64,000 nucleotides of DNA. Origin: Proteocatella sphenisci DSM 23131. GTDB lineage: Bacteria; Bacillota; Clostridia; Peptostreptococcales; Filifactoraceae. Where the stretch lies: assembly GCF_000423525.1 (NCBI RefSeq), contig NZ_AUID01000001.1:1-64000 (forward strand). Direction: 5' to 3'. Positions 55,258 through 64,000 of this stretch are shown here, in pieces; position 1 is the stretch's first letter, and every line of letters begins with the position of its first letter. The notes below the pieces were generated by a model. That model was not told where the DNA came from. It made no database searches and saw only the letters and a program-made list of their open reading frames with translations. The translations under genes and the position numbers were made by a program.

Positions 55258-55291
55258 AAAGACTCTAAGTTTATTTAAACTTAGAGTCTTT
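55258..55291 (-). terminator. Terminator of the rnf operon
   Basis: AAAGACTCTAAGTTT (55258-55272) pairs perfectly with AAACTTAGAGTCTTT (55277-55291) around ATTT; on the minus strand TTTTGTTATTAT follows. It lies 10 bases after the rnfB stop and isolates rnf from ctpA. Confidence 0.9.
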
Positions 55292-55301
55292 GATATACAA
55301 A

Positions 55302-56282
55302 TTATATCATATTTATAGCTTTTTTAGGGCATTTTTTTGCACAAACTCCACAACCGATACATTTATCTTTATCGACTACATGAACTTGTTTAAGTTCTCC
55401 TGCTATTGCATCCACAGGACAATTTTTAGCACATATTGTACATCCGATACAAAGATCAGGCACTATATCAGCTTTCTTTCTATTTTTCAGATCTCCTGCT
55501 ATAGCTTTAGTAGGACATTTTTCTACGCATATCATGCAGCTTGTACACTTTGAATAGTCTATTCTGGCAATGTTGTTTTCAACGTGTATTGCATCAAATG
55601 GACAGTTCTTTTCGCATATACCACAAGCTATACATCCCACACTGCAGTTAACCTTAACTTCTTTACCTTTATTTTTATTTATACAGTCAACTACAACTTC
55701 TTTAGATGCTGGAACCAGCTCTATTATACTCTTAGGACAAGCTTCTATACACTTTCCACAAGCAACACATTTTTCTGGATCAACGTGAGCAATCCCATCA
55801 TCAAGTACATGAATTGCATCAAATGGACATACATTTTCGCATGTTCCAAATCCCATACATCCATATTCACAAGATTTTGGTCCTCCACCTGAAACCATAG
55901 CTGCTGCTTTACAATCTAATATACCACTGTATTTTGATTTGTCTGTAGCATTTTGCTTTGTACCATTACATAACACTCTTGCAACAATTCTTTCTCCTGC
56001 TGAAGCTTCTACTCCCATAATTATACTTATGGCTTCTGCAACAGGTGCTCCCCCTACCGGGCAGGCATTAACTGGAGCGTTTCCCTGAGCTATTGCTGTT
56101 GCAAGTCCTCCACAACCGGGAAAACCACAACCTCCGCAGTTTGCACCAGGTAAGGCGTCCAAGATGGCTGCTTCTTTTTCATCAACTTCTACTGCGAATT
56201 TTTGTGATGCATAAGCCAAGCCTGCACCAAAAACAAGTCCCATAGCTGATAAACTAATTACTGAATTTACAATTGGATTCAC
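55302..56282 (-). CDS. rnfB: Rnf complex subunit B (multi-cluster ferredoxin)
   Basis: Electron entry subunit of the ion-pumping ferredoxin:NAD+ oxidoreductase. An N-terminal membrane segment (residues about 5-25) is followed by the RnfB Cys-rich domain ANCGGCGFPGCGGLA. Six ferredoxin-like CxxCxxCxxxCP motifs then follow, the first being a CEYGCMGFGTCENVCP variant and the last CIGCGVCAKKCP. With the N-terminal cluster this means up to seven [4Fe-4S] sites; six to eight is usual in clostridial RnfB. The start is GTG with AGGAGG upstream. Last gene of rnfCDGEAB. 326 aa. Confidence 0.96.
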   Translation of the reverse strand: MNPIVNSVISLSAMGLVFGAGLAYASQKFAVEVDEKEAAILDALPGANCGGCGFPGCGGLATAIAQGNAPVNACPVGGAPVAEAISIIMGVEASAGERIVARVLCNGTKQNATDKSKYSGILDCKAAAMVSGGGPKSCEYGCMGFGTCENVCPFDAIHVLDDGIAHVDPEKCVACGKCIEACPKSIIELVPASKEVVVDCINKNKGKEVKVNCSVGCIACGICEKNCPFDAIHVENNIARIDYSKCTSCMICVEKCPTKAIAGDLKNRKKADIVPDLCIGCTICAKNCPVDAIAGELKQVHVVDKDKCIGCGVCAKKCPKKAINMI

Positions 56283-56293
56283 TATATAACCTC

Positions 56294-56872
56294 CTATTTT
56301 ACAAGTCCACTAAAACCTAAAAACGCAATAGACATAAGTCCTGCAGTAATCAGTGCGATAGGGAAACCTTGAAATGATTTAGGAACATTTGATATTTCGA
56401 GTCTCTCTCTGATACCTGCAAATAACACTATCGAAAGAGTAAATCCTACAGCTGCTCCAAATCCATTGAATAAAGTCTCTACCAGATTGTAGTTACTTTG
56501 AATATTCAATATGGCAACTCCAAGAACCGCACAGTTTGTGGTAATAAGCGGAAGAAAAACTCCAAGCGCCTGATAAAGAGTTGGAGACATCTTTTGAATT
56601 ACCATCTCAACAAACTGAACAAGTGATGCTATTACAAGAATAAATGCTATAGTCTGTAAGTATTCTATTCCTAATGGAATTAAAATCAATTTTTGAATCA
56701 GATAAGTAAACAGAGATGCTATAGTCATTACGAATGTAACTGCCATTCCCATACCAAGTGCTGTTTCGATTTTTTTTGAAACTCCAAGGAAAGGACATAT
56801 TCCAAGGAATTTTGACATTACAAAGTTATTAACAAATATTGAACTTAATAATATTATAAATATTGATTTCAC
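56294..56872 (-). CDS. rnfA: Rnf complex subunit A
   Basis: Membrane subunit with about six transmembrane helices, sister of RnfE in inverted topology. [20 protein letters not shown] carries the conserved Cys that helps bind the [2Fe-2S] site in the membrane; the second half has [15 protein letters not shown] with the partner Cys. At 192 aa it is standard. The start is GTG with GGGAGG upstream. Confidence 0.96.
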   Translation of the reverse strand: MKSIFIILLSSIFVNNFVMSKFLGICPFLGVSKKIETALGMGMAVTFVMTIASLFTYLIQKLILIPLGIEYLQTIAFILVIASLVQFVEMVIQKMSPTLYQALGVFLPLITTNCAVLGVAILNIQSNYNLVETLFNGFGAAVGFTLSIVLFAGIRERLEISNVPKSFQGFPIALITAGLMSIAFLGFSGLVK

Positions 56873-56887
56873 TTTTTTTCCTCCCTG

Positions 56888-57487
56888 TTAATTAGTAGAC
56901 TTCTTAGATTTCACTTTATTAATTAAAGCCAAAATCATACCTAAAGCTAAGAATGCACCTGGAGGCAATATCATAATAAGTGCTGGTTGAAAACCTGCGC
57001 CAAACATTGACATTCCAAAAATGCTGCCGTTACCTAAAATTTCTCTTACAGAACCAAGAAGCGTTAATGCCAAAGAGAATCCAAGGCCCATACCTATACC
57101 ATCTGCTATTGATAAAACAGGGTTGTTTTTTGAGGCAAAGCTCTCTGCTCTTGCAAGAATTATACAGTTAACAACTATAAGCGGAATAAATAGTCCCAGT
57201 GCCGCATCAAGTGCTGGTACATATGCTTTCATGAGCATACCTACTACAGTTACAAATGATGCAATTACTACTACATATGCCGGAATCCTTATTTTCGAAG
57301 GAATAACCTTTCTTAAAAGAGATATAACAAAGTTTGACAATATAAGTACCGCTGTAGTTGCAAGGCCCATACCTAATCCGTTGATTGCTGACGTTGTAAC
57401 TGCCAGTGTAGGACACATTCCAAGAACTTGTGTAAAAGTCGGGTTATCATCTATCAACCCATTTTTTATTACTTGAAAGAAGTTCAT
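56888..57487 (-). CDS. rnfE: Rnf complex subunit E
   Basis: Membrane subunit with about six helices, homologous to RnfA. LGMCPTLAVTTSAINGLGMG and LFIPLIVVNCIILARAE hold the conserved cysteines that share the intramembrane [2Fe-2S] cluster with RnfA. At 199 aa it is standard. The GGAGG site is about ten bases before the ATG. Confidence 0.96.
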   Translation of the reverse strand: MNFFQVIKNGLIDDNPTFTQVLGMCPTLAVTTSAINGLGMGLATTAVLILSNFVISLLRKVIPSKIRIPAYVVVIASFVTVVGMLMKAYVPALDAALGLFIPLIVVNCIILARAESFASKNNPVLSIADGIGMGLGFSLALTLLGSVREILGNGSIFGMSMFGAGFQPALIMILPPGAFLALGMILALINKVKSKKSTN

Positions 57488-57501
57488 TTAGACTCACCCT
57501 C

Positions 57502-58059
57502 CTATTTAAAGTTTTCATTAAAAACGTTTACTGCAAGATTTATACCATCTGTTACTGCCTGCGATGTAATAGTTGCACCTGATATTGCCACTATTTCGTT
57601 ATCAGCACCAGTATCACTCTTTGAAACAACAATTTCATTTTCTATAGATTTTCCATTGTACTGAGATATAAATGGCTGATCCTGAGCTTTTGCTCCAAGT
57701 CCAGGTGTCTCTGTCATAGATCCAATAACGGCTCCGGCAATAGTACCATCATTTTTTATTCCAGATATGATCTGTATATCTCCGCCATATCCTTTAGAAA
57801 TTGTTTTTATTATATACGCCAGATTCTCAGAACCTGACATTGCTTTGTATACCTCTACTACATTTTCACCAAATTCTCCTTCAACTTCTTCAAAAGAATC
57901 AGCTTCTGGTATTATTTGTTTTCTCGCAGCATCATTTGCTGCCATTTGCTGAGCCGCTATTATTGGAGTAGTAACATCGTTTACCATAGCCAGCAGTCCC
58001 GATGCGATAAGTGAAATCACACAGAGGATCAATCCTAATCTTACTATATCATTTTTCAT
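57502..58059 (-). CDS. rnfG: Rnf complex subunit G (covalent FMN)
   Basis: Single-pass membrane protein with an extracytoplasmic FMN-binding domain. The N-terminal helix (LGLILCVISLIASGLLAMV) is followed by the flavin site SGATITSQAV near residue 165, in which a Thr carries FMN through a phosphoester bond. ETPGLGAKAQ matches the family. At 185 aa it is standard. The ATG overlaps the rnfD stop (TAATG). Confidence 0.96.
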   Translation of the reverse strand: MKNDIVRLGLILCVISLIASGLLAMVNDVTTPIIAAQQMAANDAARKQIIPEADSFEEVEGEFGENVVEVYKAMSGSENLAYIIKTISKGYGGDIQIISGIKNDGTIAGAVIGSMTETPGLGAKAQDQPFISQYNGKSIENEIVVSKSDTGADNEIVAISGATITSQAVTDGINLAVNVFNENFK

Positions 58060-59000
58060 TATTTCGCTACCTCCCCAAATACTTTTGGCACTAAATATTT
58101 ATCTAGTAATGGAGCCGCTACGTTCATTAATAAAATCGAGTAAGAAACTCCTTCTGGATACCCACCAAAGTATCTAATAACCGTTGTCAACAAACCGCAC
58201 CCAAGAGCATATACTATCTGCGCTTTAGTATTTACCGGAGAACTCGCATAATCAGTAGCCATAAAGAATGCTCCCAGCATTAAGCCTCCTGCAAGAACGT
58301 TATATGAAATCGCAGTTACCTGGAATCCAGAAAATAAGAAGCTGAGTACAGCAACTGTAGCTATATATACAGCAGGTATATGATATGAGATTACACCTCT
58401 GTATATAAGGTAGATTCCTCCTAGAAGAAGGAGTATAGCCGATGTTTCACCAATACATCCACCTGTGTTACCAATAAGCATATCTGTAATGTTAGCAGCT
58501 TGTGTTCCCTCAATCCCCTTTAAAACAGCCAGAGGTGTTGCAGCAGAAACTGCATCCGCACCAGGAGAAGTCCAATTTGTCATCTGAACTGGCCAAGAAG
58601 CAAGCATTACAGCTCTTGCAGCAAGAGCAGGGTTCATAAAGTTATGACCTAGTCCTCCAAAAATCTGTTTTACTACTATAATTGCAAAAACTGCACCAAT
58701 AAGAGTTATCCACCAAGGCAGACTTGCCGGTACGTTCATCGCAAGAAGCAGGCCTGTTACTGCTGCTGAAAAGTCTTTAACAGTCACTTCGCGTTTCATC
58801 AGTTTTTGTACTGCATACTCTGCCGCAACCGCACCAAATACTGCTACTACTATATTTATTAAAGCAGGTACCCTGAAATAATATACTCCAGCAAGAGCTG
58901 CAGGTAGTAACGCTATAAATACATCTTTCATCACTGAAGAAACATTTTTGCTGGTTCTAATATGTGGCGATGAAGATATGGTTAAATTAATTTTTTCCAC
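58059..59000 (-). CDS. rnfD: Rnf complex subunit D
   Basis: Polytopic membrane subunit, about eight to ten helices, related to NqrB; part of the ion path. GHNFMNPALAARAVMLASWP and DAVSAATPLAVL contain the family blocks, the latter with the Thr that carries covalent FMN. The C-terminal block AYLALGCG-like VYALGCGLLTTVIRYFGGYPEGVSYSI is split over two conserved helices. At 313 aa it is standard. The start is GTG with GGGAGG upstream. Confidence 0.95.
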   Translation of the reverse strand: MEKINLTISSSPHIRTSKNVSSVMKDVFIALLPAALAGVYYFRVPALINIVVAVFGAVAAEYAVQKLMKREVTVKDFSAAVTGLLLAMNVPASLPWWITLIGAVFAIIVVKQIFGGLGHNFMNPALAARAVMLASWPVQMTNWTSPGADAVSAATPLAVLKGIEGTQAANITDMLIGNTGGCIGETSAILLLLGGIYLIYRGVISYHIPAVYIATVAVLSFLFSGFQVTAISYNVLAGGLMLGAFFMATDYASSPVNTKAQIVYALGCGLLTTVIRYFGGYPEGVSYSILLMNVAAPLLDKYLVPKVFGEVAK

Positions 59001-59013
59001 TGTATATTCCTCC

Positions 59014-60342
59014 CTATTTACTAGCTTTTCTTCGTTGTGCCAATATTTCTTTTTTTGCCACTCTTATAGATTGTAGCAGCGGCCTTCTCGCTGGACACAC
59101 AAATGAACATGAGCCACACTCTATACAATCCAGAGCCTTGTATTCTTCTGCTTTATCGTAATTATACATCAGTGAATACGCACTTATAAACATAGGCTGA
59201 ATTCTAGCCGGGCAAATAGTTATACATTTACCACATCTGATACAATTGCTTGACTCTTCACAGTTTACTTCTTCTGCAGACATACACAGAATTCCAGAAC
59301 TTCCTTTTGTAGAAGGCACTTCGAGTTTAGTCTGTGCAAGACCCATCATTGGTCCTCCACTTATAACTTTCGCTGGATCCACTGTGAAACCACCACATTG
59401 TTCAATTAACTCAGAATACAAAGTTCCATTTTTAATAAACAAGTTCTTTGGTTCTTTGATAACTGAACCTGTAACTGTACAGATTCTTTCAATTAGTGGT
59501 AGACCTGTTTTTAAAGTCTTTCCTATCTGAGCTGCTGTTGCAACGTTTGATACAACAAGACCAATATCCATTGGAAGTCCACCAGAAGGCACTTCTCTGT
59601 TTGTGCAGGCAGCTATCAGCTGTTTTTCTGCCCCTTGTGGATATTTTGTTTTAAATGAAACAACTTCAATTTTAGAATCATTTTTAGCTGCTTCTTCCAT
59701 TACTTTAAGACATTCAGGTTTATTATCTTCGATTCCTATATAGCCCTTTTTAACATCAAGTATTTTCATAATAACTTGAAGTCCTGTAACTATATCTTGT
59801 GGAGACTCAAGCATAAGCCTGTGGTCTGCAGTAAGGTATGGTTCACACTCTGCACCATTAAGTATCGCTACGTCTATGTTCTTCTCTTTAGGTGGCGACA
59901 GTTTTACGTGAGTAGGGAACGTAGCTCCTCCCATACCAACTATACCCGCATCCTTTACCATGTTCAGAAGTTCTTCTCTAGACATGCTGTCAATTCCAGG
60001 ATAAGGTTTTATTTCTTCAAAAAGCTCTTCATTAAAATCATTTTCGATTTCAATACACATTGTTTTCTGGCCACCAGGAACTGTCATTGCTTTTAAAGAT
60101 TTTACTGTTCCTGATACTGAAGAGTGAACAGGTGCTGAAACAAATCCACCTGGCTCTCCGATTTTTTGCCCTTTTTTAACTACATCTCCAACTTTAACAA
60201 GCGCTGTACAAGGAGCACCAATATGCTGTGAAAGAGGTATGTATACAGACTTAGGCTGTACTGCTACTTCCACGCTTTTGTTCTCTGTACTAGACTTATG
60301 ATGCGGTGGATGTATTCCTCCGTTGAAAGTAAGAACTCTCAT
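59014..60342 (-). CDS. rnfC: Rnf complex subunit C (NADH/flavin-binding)
   Basis: Peripheral subunit where NAD+ is reduced. An N-terminal barrel-sandwich domain (VYIPLSQHIGAPCTALVKVGD in two parts), the flavin/NADH domain with VGMGGATFPTHVKL and LNGAECEPYLTADHRLM, and two C-terminal [4Fe-4S] motifs (CIRCGKCITICP and CIECGSCSFVCP). The ATG at 60342 (442 aa) follows GGAGG; the longer ORF from 60420 would start over the promoter. First gene of rnfCDGEAB, which drives an Na+ or H+ gradient from reduced ferredoxin. Confidence 0.96.
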   Translation of the reverse strand: MRVLTFNGGIHPPHHKSSTENKSVEVAVQPKSVYIPLSQHIGAPCTALVKVGDVVKKGQKIGEPGGFVSAPVHSSVSGTVKSLKAMTVPGGQKTMCIEIENDFNEELFEEIKPYPGIDSMSREELLNMVKDAGIVGMGGATFPTHVKLSPPKEKNIDVAILNGAECEPYLTADHRLMLESPQDIVTGLQVIMKILDVKKGYIGIEDNKPECLKVMEEAAKNDSKIEVVSFKTKYPQGAEKQLIAACTNREVPSGGLPMDIGLVVSNVATAAQIGKTLKTGLPLIERICTVTGSVIKEPKNLFIKNGTLYSELIEQCGGFTVDPAKVISGGPMMGLAQTKLEVPSTKGSSGILCMSAEEVNCEESSNCIRCGKCITICPARIQPMFISAYSLMYNYDKAEEYKALDCIECGSCSFVCPARRPLLQSIRVAKKEILAQRRKASK

Positions 60343-60425
60343 TATAAATCCTCCTAAACAATTAAAATTTTTTATATCTGCGAACTTTATCAATAAACTG
60401 ATATTCAGCCAAATGACCAATAATT

Positions 60426-60454
60426 AGTATACTACAAAAATTATATAAAATCAC
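60426..60454 (-). promoter_or_regulatory. Candidate promoter of the rnf operon
   Basis: Minus-strand -10 TATACT (60426-60431) with a 17-base spacer to a weak -35 GTGATT (60449-60454). The -10 is part of a palindrome TAGTATACTA (60425-60434). A second possible -10, TATAAT, lies at 60440-60445 without a usable -35. Leader length would be about 77 bases. Confidence 0.35.
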
Positions 60455-60475
60455 TATTTCTGATATATTTTTCTC

Positions 60476-60489
60476 ATAATCATGATTAT
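60476..60489. promoter_or_regulatory. 14-bp perfect palindrome upstream of the rnf promoter
   Basis: ATAATCATGATTAT lies between the miaA stop and the rnf promoter. Its centre would be about 64 bases before the predicted rnfC transcription start, a common place for an activator. As a hairpin it would be only a 5-bp stem and a weak terminator for miaA. Confidence 0.4.
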
Positions 60490-60492
60490 TTA

Positions 60493-61410
60493 TTATTTGT
60501 CAATCAAGCCAGACTCATTAATTATAATCTCGGCTACCTGTTTGGGGTCCAAAGAATCCACGTCTATCCAAATTGCATTTTCATATCGCTTGAACCATGT
60601 AAGCTGTCTTTTTGCATATCTTCGTGAATCTCTCTTTATAATGTCAACCGCTGTTTTTAGGTCATATTCACCTTCCAAATATGATATTATCTGACGGTAT
60701 CCAATTGCTTTCATTGACTGGCATTCTTTGCTTAACCCTTTTGCTAATAATTCTTTAACTTCTTCAACAAGGCCGTTATTTATCATGTAATCAACTCGTT
60801 TGTTAATCATCTCATAAAGAATGGCCCTGTCTTTACAGAGCACAAACATATTAATCTTATATTTGTTCTTAAACTTCATTTCTGAAAAAGCTTTAACTTT
60901 CCCATGATTTTTTGCAATTTCAATCGCTCTTATTACTCTTTTTATATTTTGTTTTTCAACTTTAGCCTCAGAGTCATATTTTAACAACATGTTGTACAAC
61001 TCGTCTTCTCCATTTTTTTCATAGAAATCCCAAAGTTCTTTTCTGAGTGCAATGTCTATATCAGACTCGTTATAATCCATATCATAAATTATAGAATTGA
61101 TATAAAGTCCCGTACCGCCAACTATTATGGGGGTTTTAGACCTGCTTATTATGTCATTTATAGCTATATCTGACATTTCATCGAAATCTCTTACGCTAAA
61201 TTCTTCATCCGGATTTATTATATCTATGAGATGATGTGGTATATCTTCCATCTCAAACGCCATAATTTTAGCTGTGCCTATATCCATCTCCTTATATATC
61301 TGCATTGAATCAGCCGATATTATTTCTCCGTCAATTTTCTTTGCAGTCTCTAACGATGAAGATGTTTTCCCAACTCCTGTTGGTCCGACAATTAATATGA
61401 TGTTATCCAT
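60493..61410 (-). CDS. miaA: tRNA dimethylallyltransferase
   Basis: Adds a prenyl group to A37 of tRNAs that read UNN codons. The P-loop ILIVGPTGVGKT is at residues 5-16; ISADSMQIYKEMDIGTAK, HHLIDIINPDEEFSV, PIIVGGTGLYINSIIYD and RQLTWFKR are all present. The ATG at 61410 (305 aa) is chosen: AAAGGA precedes it and the family starts just before the P-loop; the ORF to 61554 would overlap mutL by 125 bases. mutS-mutL-miaA is the usual order. Its substrate DMAPP is made by IspH. Confidence 0.96.
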   Translation of the reverse strand: MDNIILIVGPTGVGKTSSSLETAKKIDGEIISADSMQIYKEMDIGTAKIMAFEMEDIPHHLIDIINPDEEFSVRDFDEMSDIAINDIISRSKTPIIVGGTGLYINSIIYDMDYNESDIDIALRKELWDFYEKNGEDELYNMLLKYDSEAKVEKQNIKRVIRAIEIAKNHGKVKAFSEMKFKNKYKINMFVLCKDRAILYEMINKRVDYMINNGLVEEVKELLAKGLSKECQSMKAIGYRQIISYLEGEYDLKTAVDIIKRDSRRYAKRQLTWFKRYENAIWIDVDSLDPKQVAEIIINESGLIDK

Positions 61411-61429
61411 TTTGTTTTTCCTTTTCTGA

Positions 61430-63277
61430 CTATGCATTTTTTCGTTTGAACATTTTTTCGATTTCGTATTTTGTAAACTTGACAAATATGGGTCTGCCGT
61501 GCGGGCAGGTATATTTGTTTTCACAGGTGTTGAGTTTTTGAAAAAGGCTGTCAATTTCTATTAGTTCGATTTTTTGATTTGCTTTTATGGCTTTTTTGCA
61601 TGCCATTGTAGCAAGTTTGTCTCTGAATTTATCATTAAGATCAATCTTGCCTTCTCTTATTATTATATCTTTAAGCTCTTCAAAAAAATCCGATGTCTGC
61701 TCTGTGTTAAATATAAGGGGAAGTGACCGAAGGGCAATATTTCCAAAACCAAAATCATCAATCTTGAGTCCAAAAAAATCGAAGATATGTCTATTATCCA
61801 AAATAACATGGTATTCATCCATAGTGAACTCTTTTATAATAGGAATAAGCAGCTCTTGGGATTCAAACCGTGCCTTGTCATTCTCTTTGTTCAGCTTATA
61901 TTGATTTATAAACTTTTCATACATTATTCTTTCGTGGGCTGCATGCTGGTCAATAAGATACATGTCTCCTTTGTAGGTTGCCACTATATAAGTTTCAAAG
62001 ACAACCCCTGATGGTACAAACTGATTGTAGTTAAACACATCACCTTCAATTATTTCAGTTTGTATGGTTTCAGGTTCATCCTTAATAGTATCCTTTGCCG
62101 ACATTTTCTCAAGTATTCTGCTAAAAGGAATTTCTATATCTTCTACATCACTTTGCTGTTTTACAACAAACTCTTCTTCTATTTTGTCACTTTGCTTATA
62201 TACAAAACCTGAGCTGTTTTCGAGATTTTCTTTTAAAATCGTAATTTCAGAATCTTTAGGCTTGTACTCTGGTATTAGATTTTCGCTTGATTTGAATATA
62301 TTGTCTCTTACATTATTGTTTATAAGATCATCTAATAAGACTGAATCATCAACTTTGACCTCTGTCTTGGAAGGATGTATGTTAGGATCTATAAATTCTG
62401 GCAGTATTTCTATATCGAGAATAAAGACAGGATATTTCCCTATAGGTATTATCTCTTTGTATGCATTTTCAATTACATAGTTTAATTTGTTTAACTTTAT
62501 ATATCTTTTGTTAATAAATATATTTTGTTTCTTTCTATTTGAAGTATAAAGTGAGGTATTGGAGATATAGCCTTTTACTTTTATATATTGATTTGAAAAT
62601 CCTATTTTTATGAGATTTGAAGCAACATTTTTCCCATATACAGTTCTTGTCACATTAAGTAATGACCCATCTCCTTCAGTAGAAAGAAGTTCTTTTCCAT
62701 CTGATATAAGTTTGAATCTTATACTAGAATTCACTAGAGCTAACCTATTTACAATATCTATTATAACTCCAGCTTCTCTGCTCCCTGATTTTAAAAATTT
62801 CTTTCTGGCCGGGGTGTTGTAAAATAGGTCTGTAACTGATATCGTAGTTCCTTTACGCACCCCAATCTCTGATATATCGCTTACTCTTGAGTCAATTATT
62901 TTTGCTTTTACTCCAAAGCTGTCATTTGAAGTATTTGTAATAATATCAATTTTTGAAACAGAAGATATGGACGAAAGCGCTTCTCCTCTAAATCCATTTG
63001 TGTTTAAGGTCTGCACATCTTCTATTTTATGGATTTTGCTTGTAGCATGCCTTGTAAATGCAAGTTCGATCTGGTCAGAGCTTATTCCATATCCATCATC
63101 GCTGATCTTTATGATTTCTTTTCCACCGTCTTTTATCTCAATTTGTATTTGCATGGCTCCTGCATCTATAGAGTTTTCAATCAGTTCTTTTACTATTGAA
63201 GCCGGCCGCTCCACAACTTCTCCCGCAGCTATTTTGTTTATGGTAATTTCATCCAAAATCGTAATATTATTTTTCAT
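61430..63277 (-). CDS. mutL: DNA mismatch repair protein MutL
   Basis: GHKL ATPase plus C-terminal endonuclease. N-terminal motifs: ELIENSIDAG (about 32-41), DDGYGIS, TNGFRGEALSSIS. The C-terminal domain carries the metal-binding DQHAAHERIMYE and the CPHGRPIFVKF block, both expected for nicking MutL proteins of bacteria without MutH. The linker (about 335-420) is poorly conserved. At 615 aa it is standard. It follows mutS by 12 bases. Confidence 0.97.
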   Translation of the reverse strand: MKNNITILDEITINKIAAGEVVERPASIVKELIENSIDAGAMQIQIEIKDGGKEIIKISDDGYGISSDQIELAFTRHATSKIHKIEDVQTLNTNGFRGEALSSISSVSKIDIITNTSNDSFGVKAKIIDSRVSDISEIGVRKGTTISVTDLFYNTPARKKFLKSGSREAGVIIDIVNRLALVNSSIRFKLISDGKELLSTEGDGSLLNVTRTVYGKNVASNLIKIGFSNQYIKVKGYISNTSLYTSNRKKQNIFINKRYIKLNKLNYVIENAYKEIIPIGKYPVFILDIEILPEFIDPNIHPSKTEVKVDDSVLLDDLINNNVRDNIFKSSENLIPEYKPKDSEITILKENLENSSGFVYKQSDKIEEEFVVKQQSDVEDIEIPFSRILEKMSAKDTIKDEPETIQTEIIEGDVFNYNQFVPSGVVFETYIVATYKGDMYLIDQHAAHERIMYEKFINQYKLNKENDKARFESQELLIPIIKEFTMDEYHVILDNRHIFDFFGLKIDDFGFGNIALRSLPLIFNTEQTSDFFEELKDIIIREGKIDLNDKFRDKLATMACKKAIKANQKIELIEIDSLFQKLNTCENKYTCPHGRPIFVKFTKYEIEKMFKRKNA

Positions 63278-63289
63278 ATGATATACTCT

Positions 63290-64000
63290 CTATCTCAACA
63301 TATTCTTAAGTTCATTTAGAATATTCATTGCCTGTACTGGAGTTATGTTGTTAATATCTATTTCCTCTACCTTCGATTCTATTGGACTTGGATTAGCTCC
63401 CTTGTTAAATTCAAAGATAGAAATTTGACTGTTGTCTTGTGTTCTGTTTTTTTTGTTTACTATTTTATTCAATTTGCTTTCGTAGACTATTTCATTTTCC
63501 TTTACTTCCAGCTCTTCTAATTTTATATTTGCATCTAAGATAACTTCATCCGCAATACCTGCAAGCTTTGCAACATGTATTCCATAACTCTTGTCTATTT
63601 TTCCGGGAAATATTTTTCTCATAAATACAATAGTGTCGTCTCTTTCATCTACAGATACATAATAGTTTTTTATATTGGAAAACTCATTTTCGAGCTCGGT
63701 TATTTCATGGTAATGAGTTGAAAATAAAGTTATACAGTTTAGATTAGAAGCTATATGTTTTAATATAGCCCATGCTATGCTCAATCCATCAAATGTGCTT
63801 GTTCCTCTGCCAACTTCATCAAGCAGGACAAGACTCTTAGAGCTGGCGTTTTTTAGTATATATGAGACTTCATTCATCTCGACCATAAATGTACTTTGAC
63901 CCTGGCTTAAATCATCCGAAGCCCCGACTCTGGTGTATACGGCATCAAGAATCGGTATATTTGCATATGAAGCACTAACAAAACAGCCTATATGTGCCAT
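63290..64000 (-). CDS. mutS: DNA mismatch repair protein MutS, C-terminal part (cut by window edge)
   Basis: The visible 236 residues are the C-terminal end of the MutS ATPase domain. DLSQGQSTFMVEMNEVSYIL is the signature region, LVLLDEVGRGTSTFDGLSIAWAI is Walker B and D-loop, and TLFSTHYHEITELE is the switch His. A linker and a short C-terminal dimer/beta-clamp region (ITPVQAMNILNELKNML) follow. Walker A and the mismatch-binding domain lie beyond 64000. The M at the edge is internal, not a start. Confidence 0.97.
   Translation of the reverse strand: MAHIGCFVSASYANIPILDAVYTRVGASDDLSQGQSTFMVEMNEVSYILKNASSKSLVLLDEVGRGTSTFDGLSIAWAILKHIASNLNCITLFSTHYHEITELENEFSNIKNYYVSVDERDDTIVFMRKIFPGKIDKSYGIHVAKLAGIADEVILDANIKLEELEVKENEIVYESKLNKIVNKKNRTQDNSQISIFEFNKGANPSPIESKVEEIDINNITPVQAMNILNELKNMLR

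Noticed and set aside
60343-60420. N-terminal extension of rnfC by 26 residues
   Set aside because: The family begins at MRVLTFNGGIHPP, preceded by GGAGG; the extension covers leader sequence.
61411-61554. N-terminal extension of miaA by 48 residues
   Set aside because: The extra residues overlap the conserved end of mutL and have no homology to MiaA; the ATG at 61410 has its own ribosome site.
1-64000. CRISPR arrays, tRNA, rRNA or prophage modules
   Set aside because: No regularly spaced repeat series, cloverleaf or phage structural gene was seen; the gaps are short and mostly hold promoters and terminators.

Overview
This is an AT-rich stretch of bacterial chromosome, almost wholly coding. 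The gene content points to an anaerobic, low-GC member of Bacillota, class Clostridia. It has a six-subunit Rnf ferredoxin:NAD+ oxidoreductase, rubredoxin, an oxygen-independent HemZ-type radical SAM protein, HPr kinase, MutS2, a T-box before leuS and the Firmicute order cmk-plsC-ispH-rpsA. I cannot name the species. No rRNA, tRNA, CRISPR array or prophage was seen.

Left part (1-27,700). The first ~100 bases look like the end of an insertion sequence running off the window. A 56-aa zinc-ribbon protein follows, then leuS on the minus strand under a leucine T-box. From 3.2 kb the plus strand carries uvrC-hprK; zapA, a large U32 protein, mutS2, an RpiR regulator, cmk, plsC, ispH, an S1 protein and rubredoxin; an orphan pseudopilin gene, recJ and apt; rel, dtd, an MBL-fold hydrolase, hemZ, hisS and aspS; and a lone tyrosine recombinase behind two hairpins.

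Middle part (27,700-39,670). A tightly packed minus-strand operon reads dnaG-rpoD-hflX-HEAT/HTH protein-yigZ-nadE. A sigma-H-like promoter lies in front of dnaG. A second minus operon has a CNNM/CBS membrane protein, a GIY-YIG protein, an HTH/ACT regulator and DAHP synthase. A plus-strand pair encodes a CBS-containing family II pyrophosphatase and CorA.

Right part (39,670-64,000). A long minus-strand run reads ctpA-uvrB-uvrA-xseA-xseB, then ispA-PAP2-tlyA-recN-nudix-mltG-trmR-trhP-mtnN. Upstream of it lie rnfCDGEAB and then mutS (cut by the window edge)-mutL-miaA.

The region is a housekeeping core with unusually many DNA repair genes (uvrA, uvrB, uvrC, mutS, mutL, mutS2, recJ, recN, xseAB) mixed with translation, tRNA modification, isoprenoid, stringent-response and energy-conservation genes. 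I found no clear new multi-gene system. The best second-look items are the sigma-H-like promoter before dnaG-rpoD, the orphan pseudopilin, the recombinase with its leader repeat, the HTH/HEAT protein, the palindrome upstream of rnf and the HTH/ACT-DAHP synthase pair.
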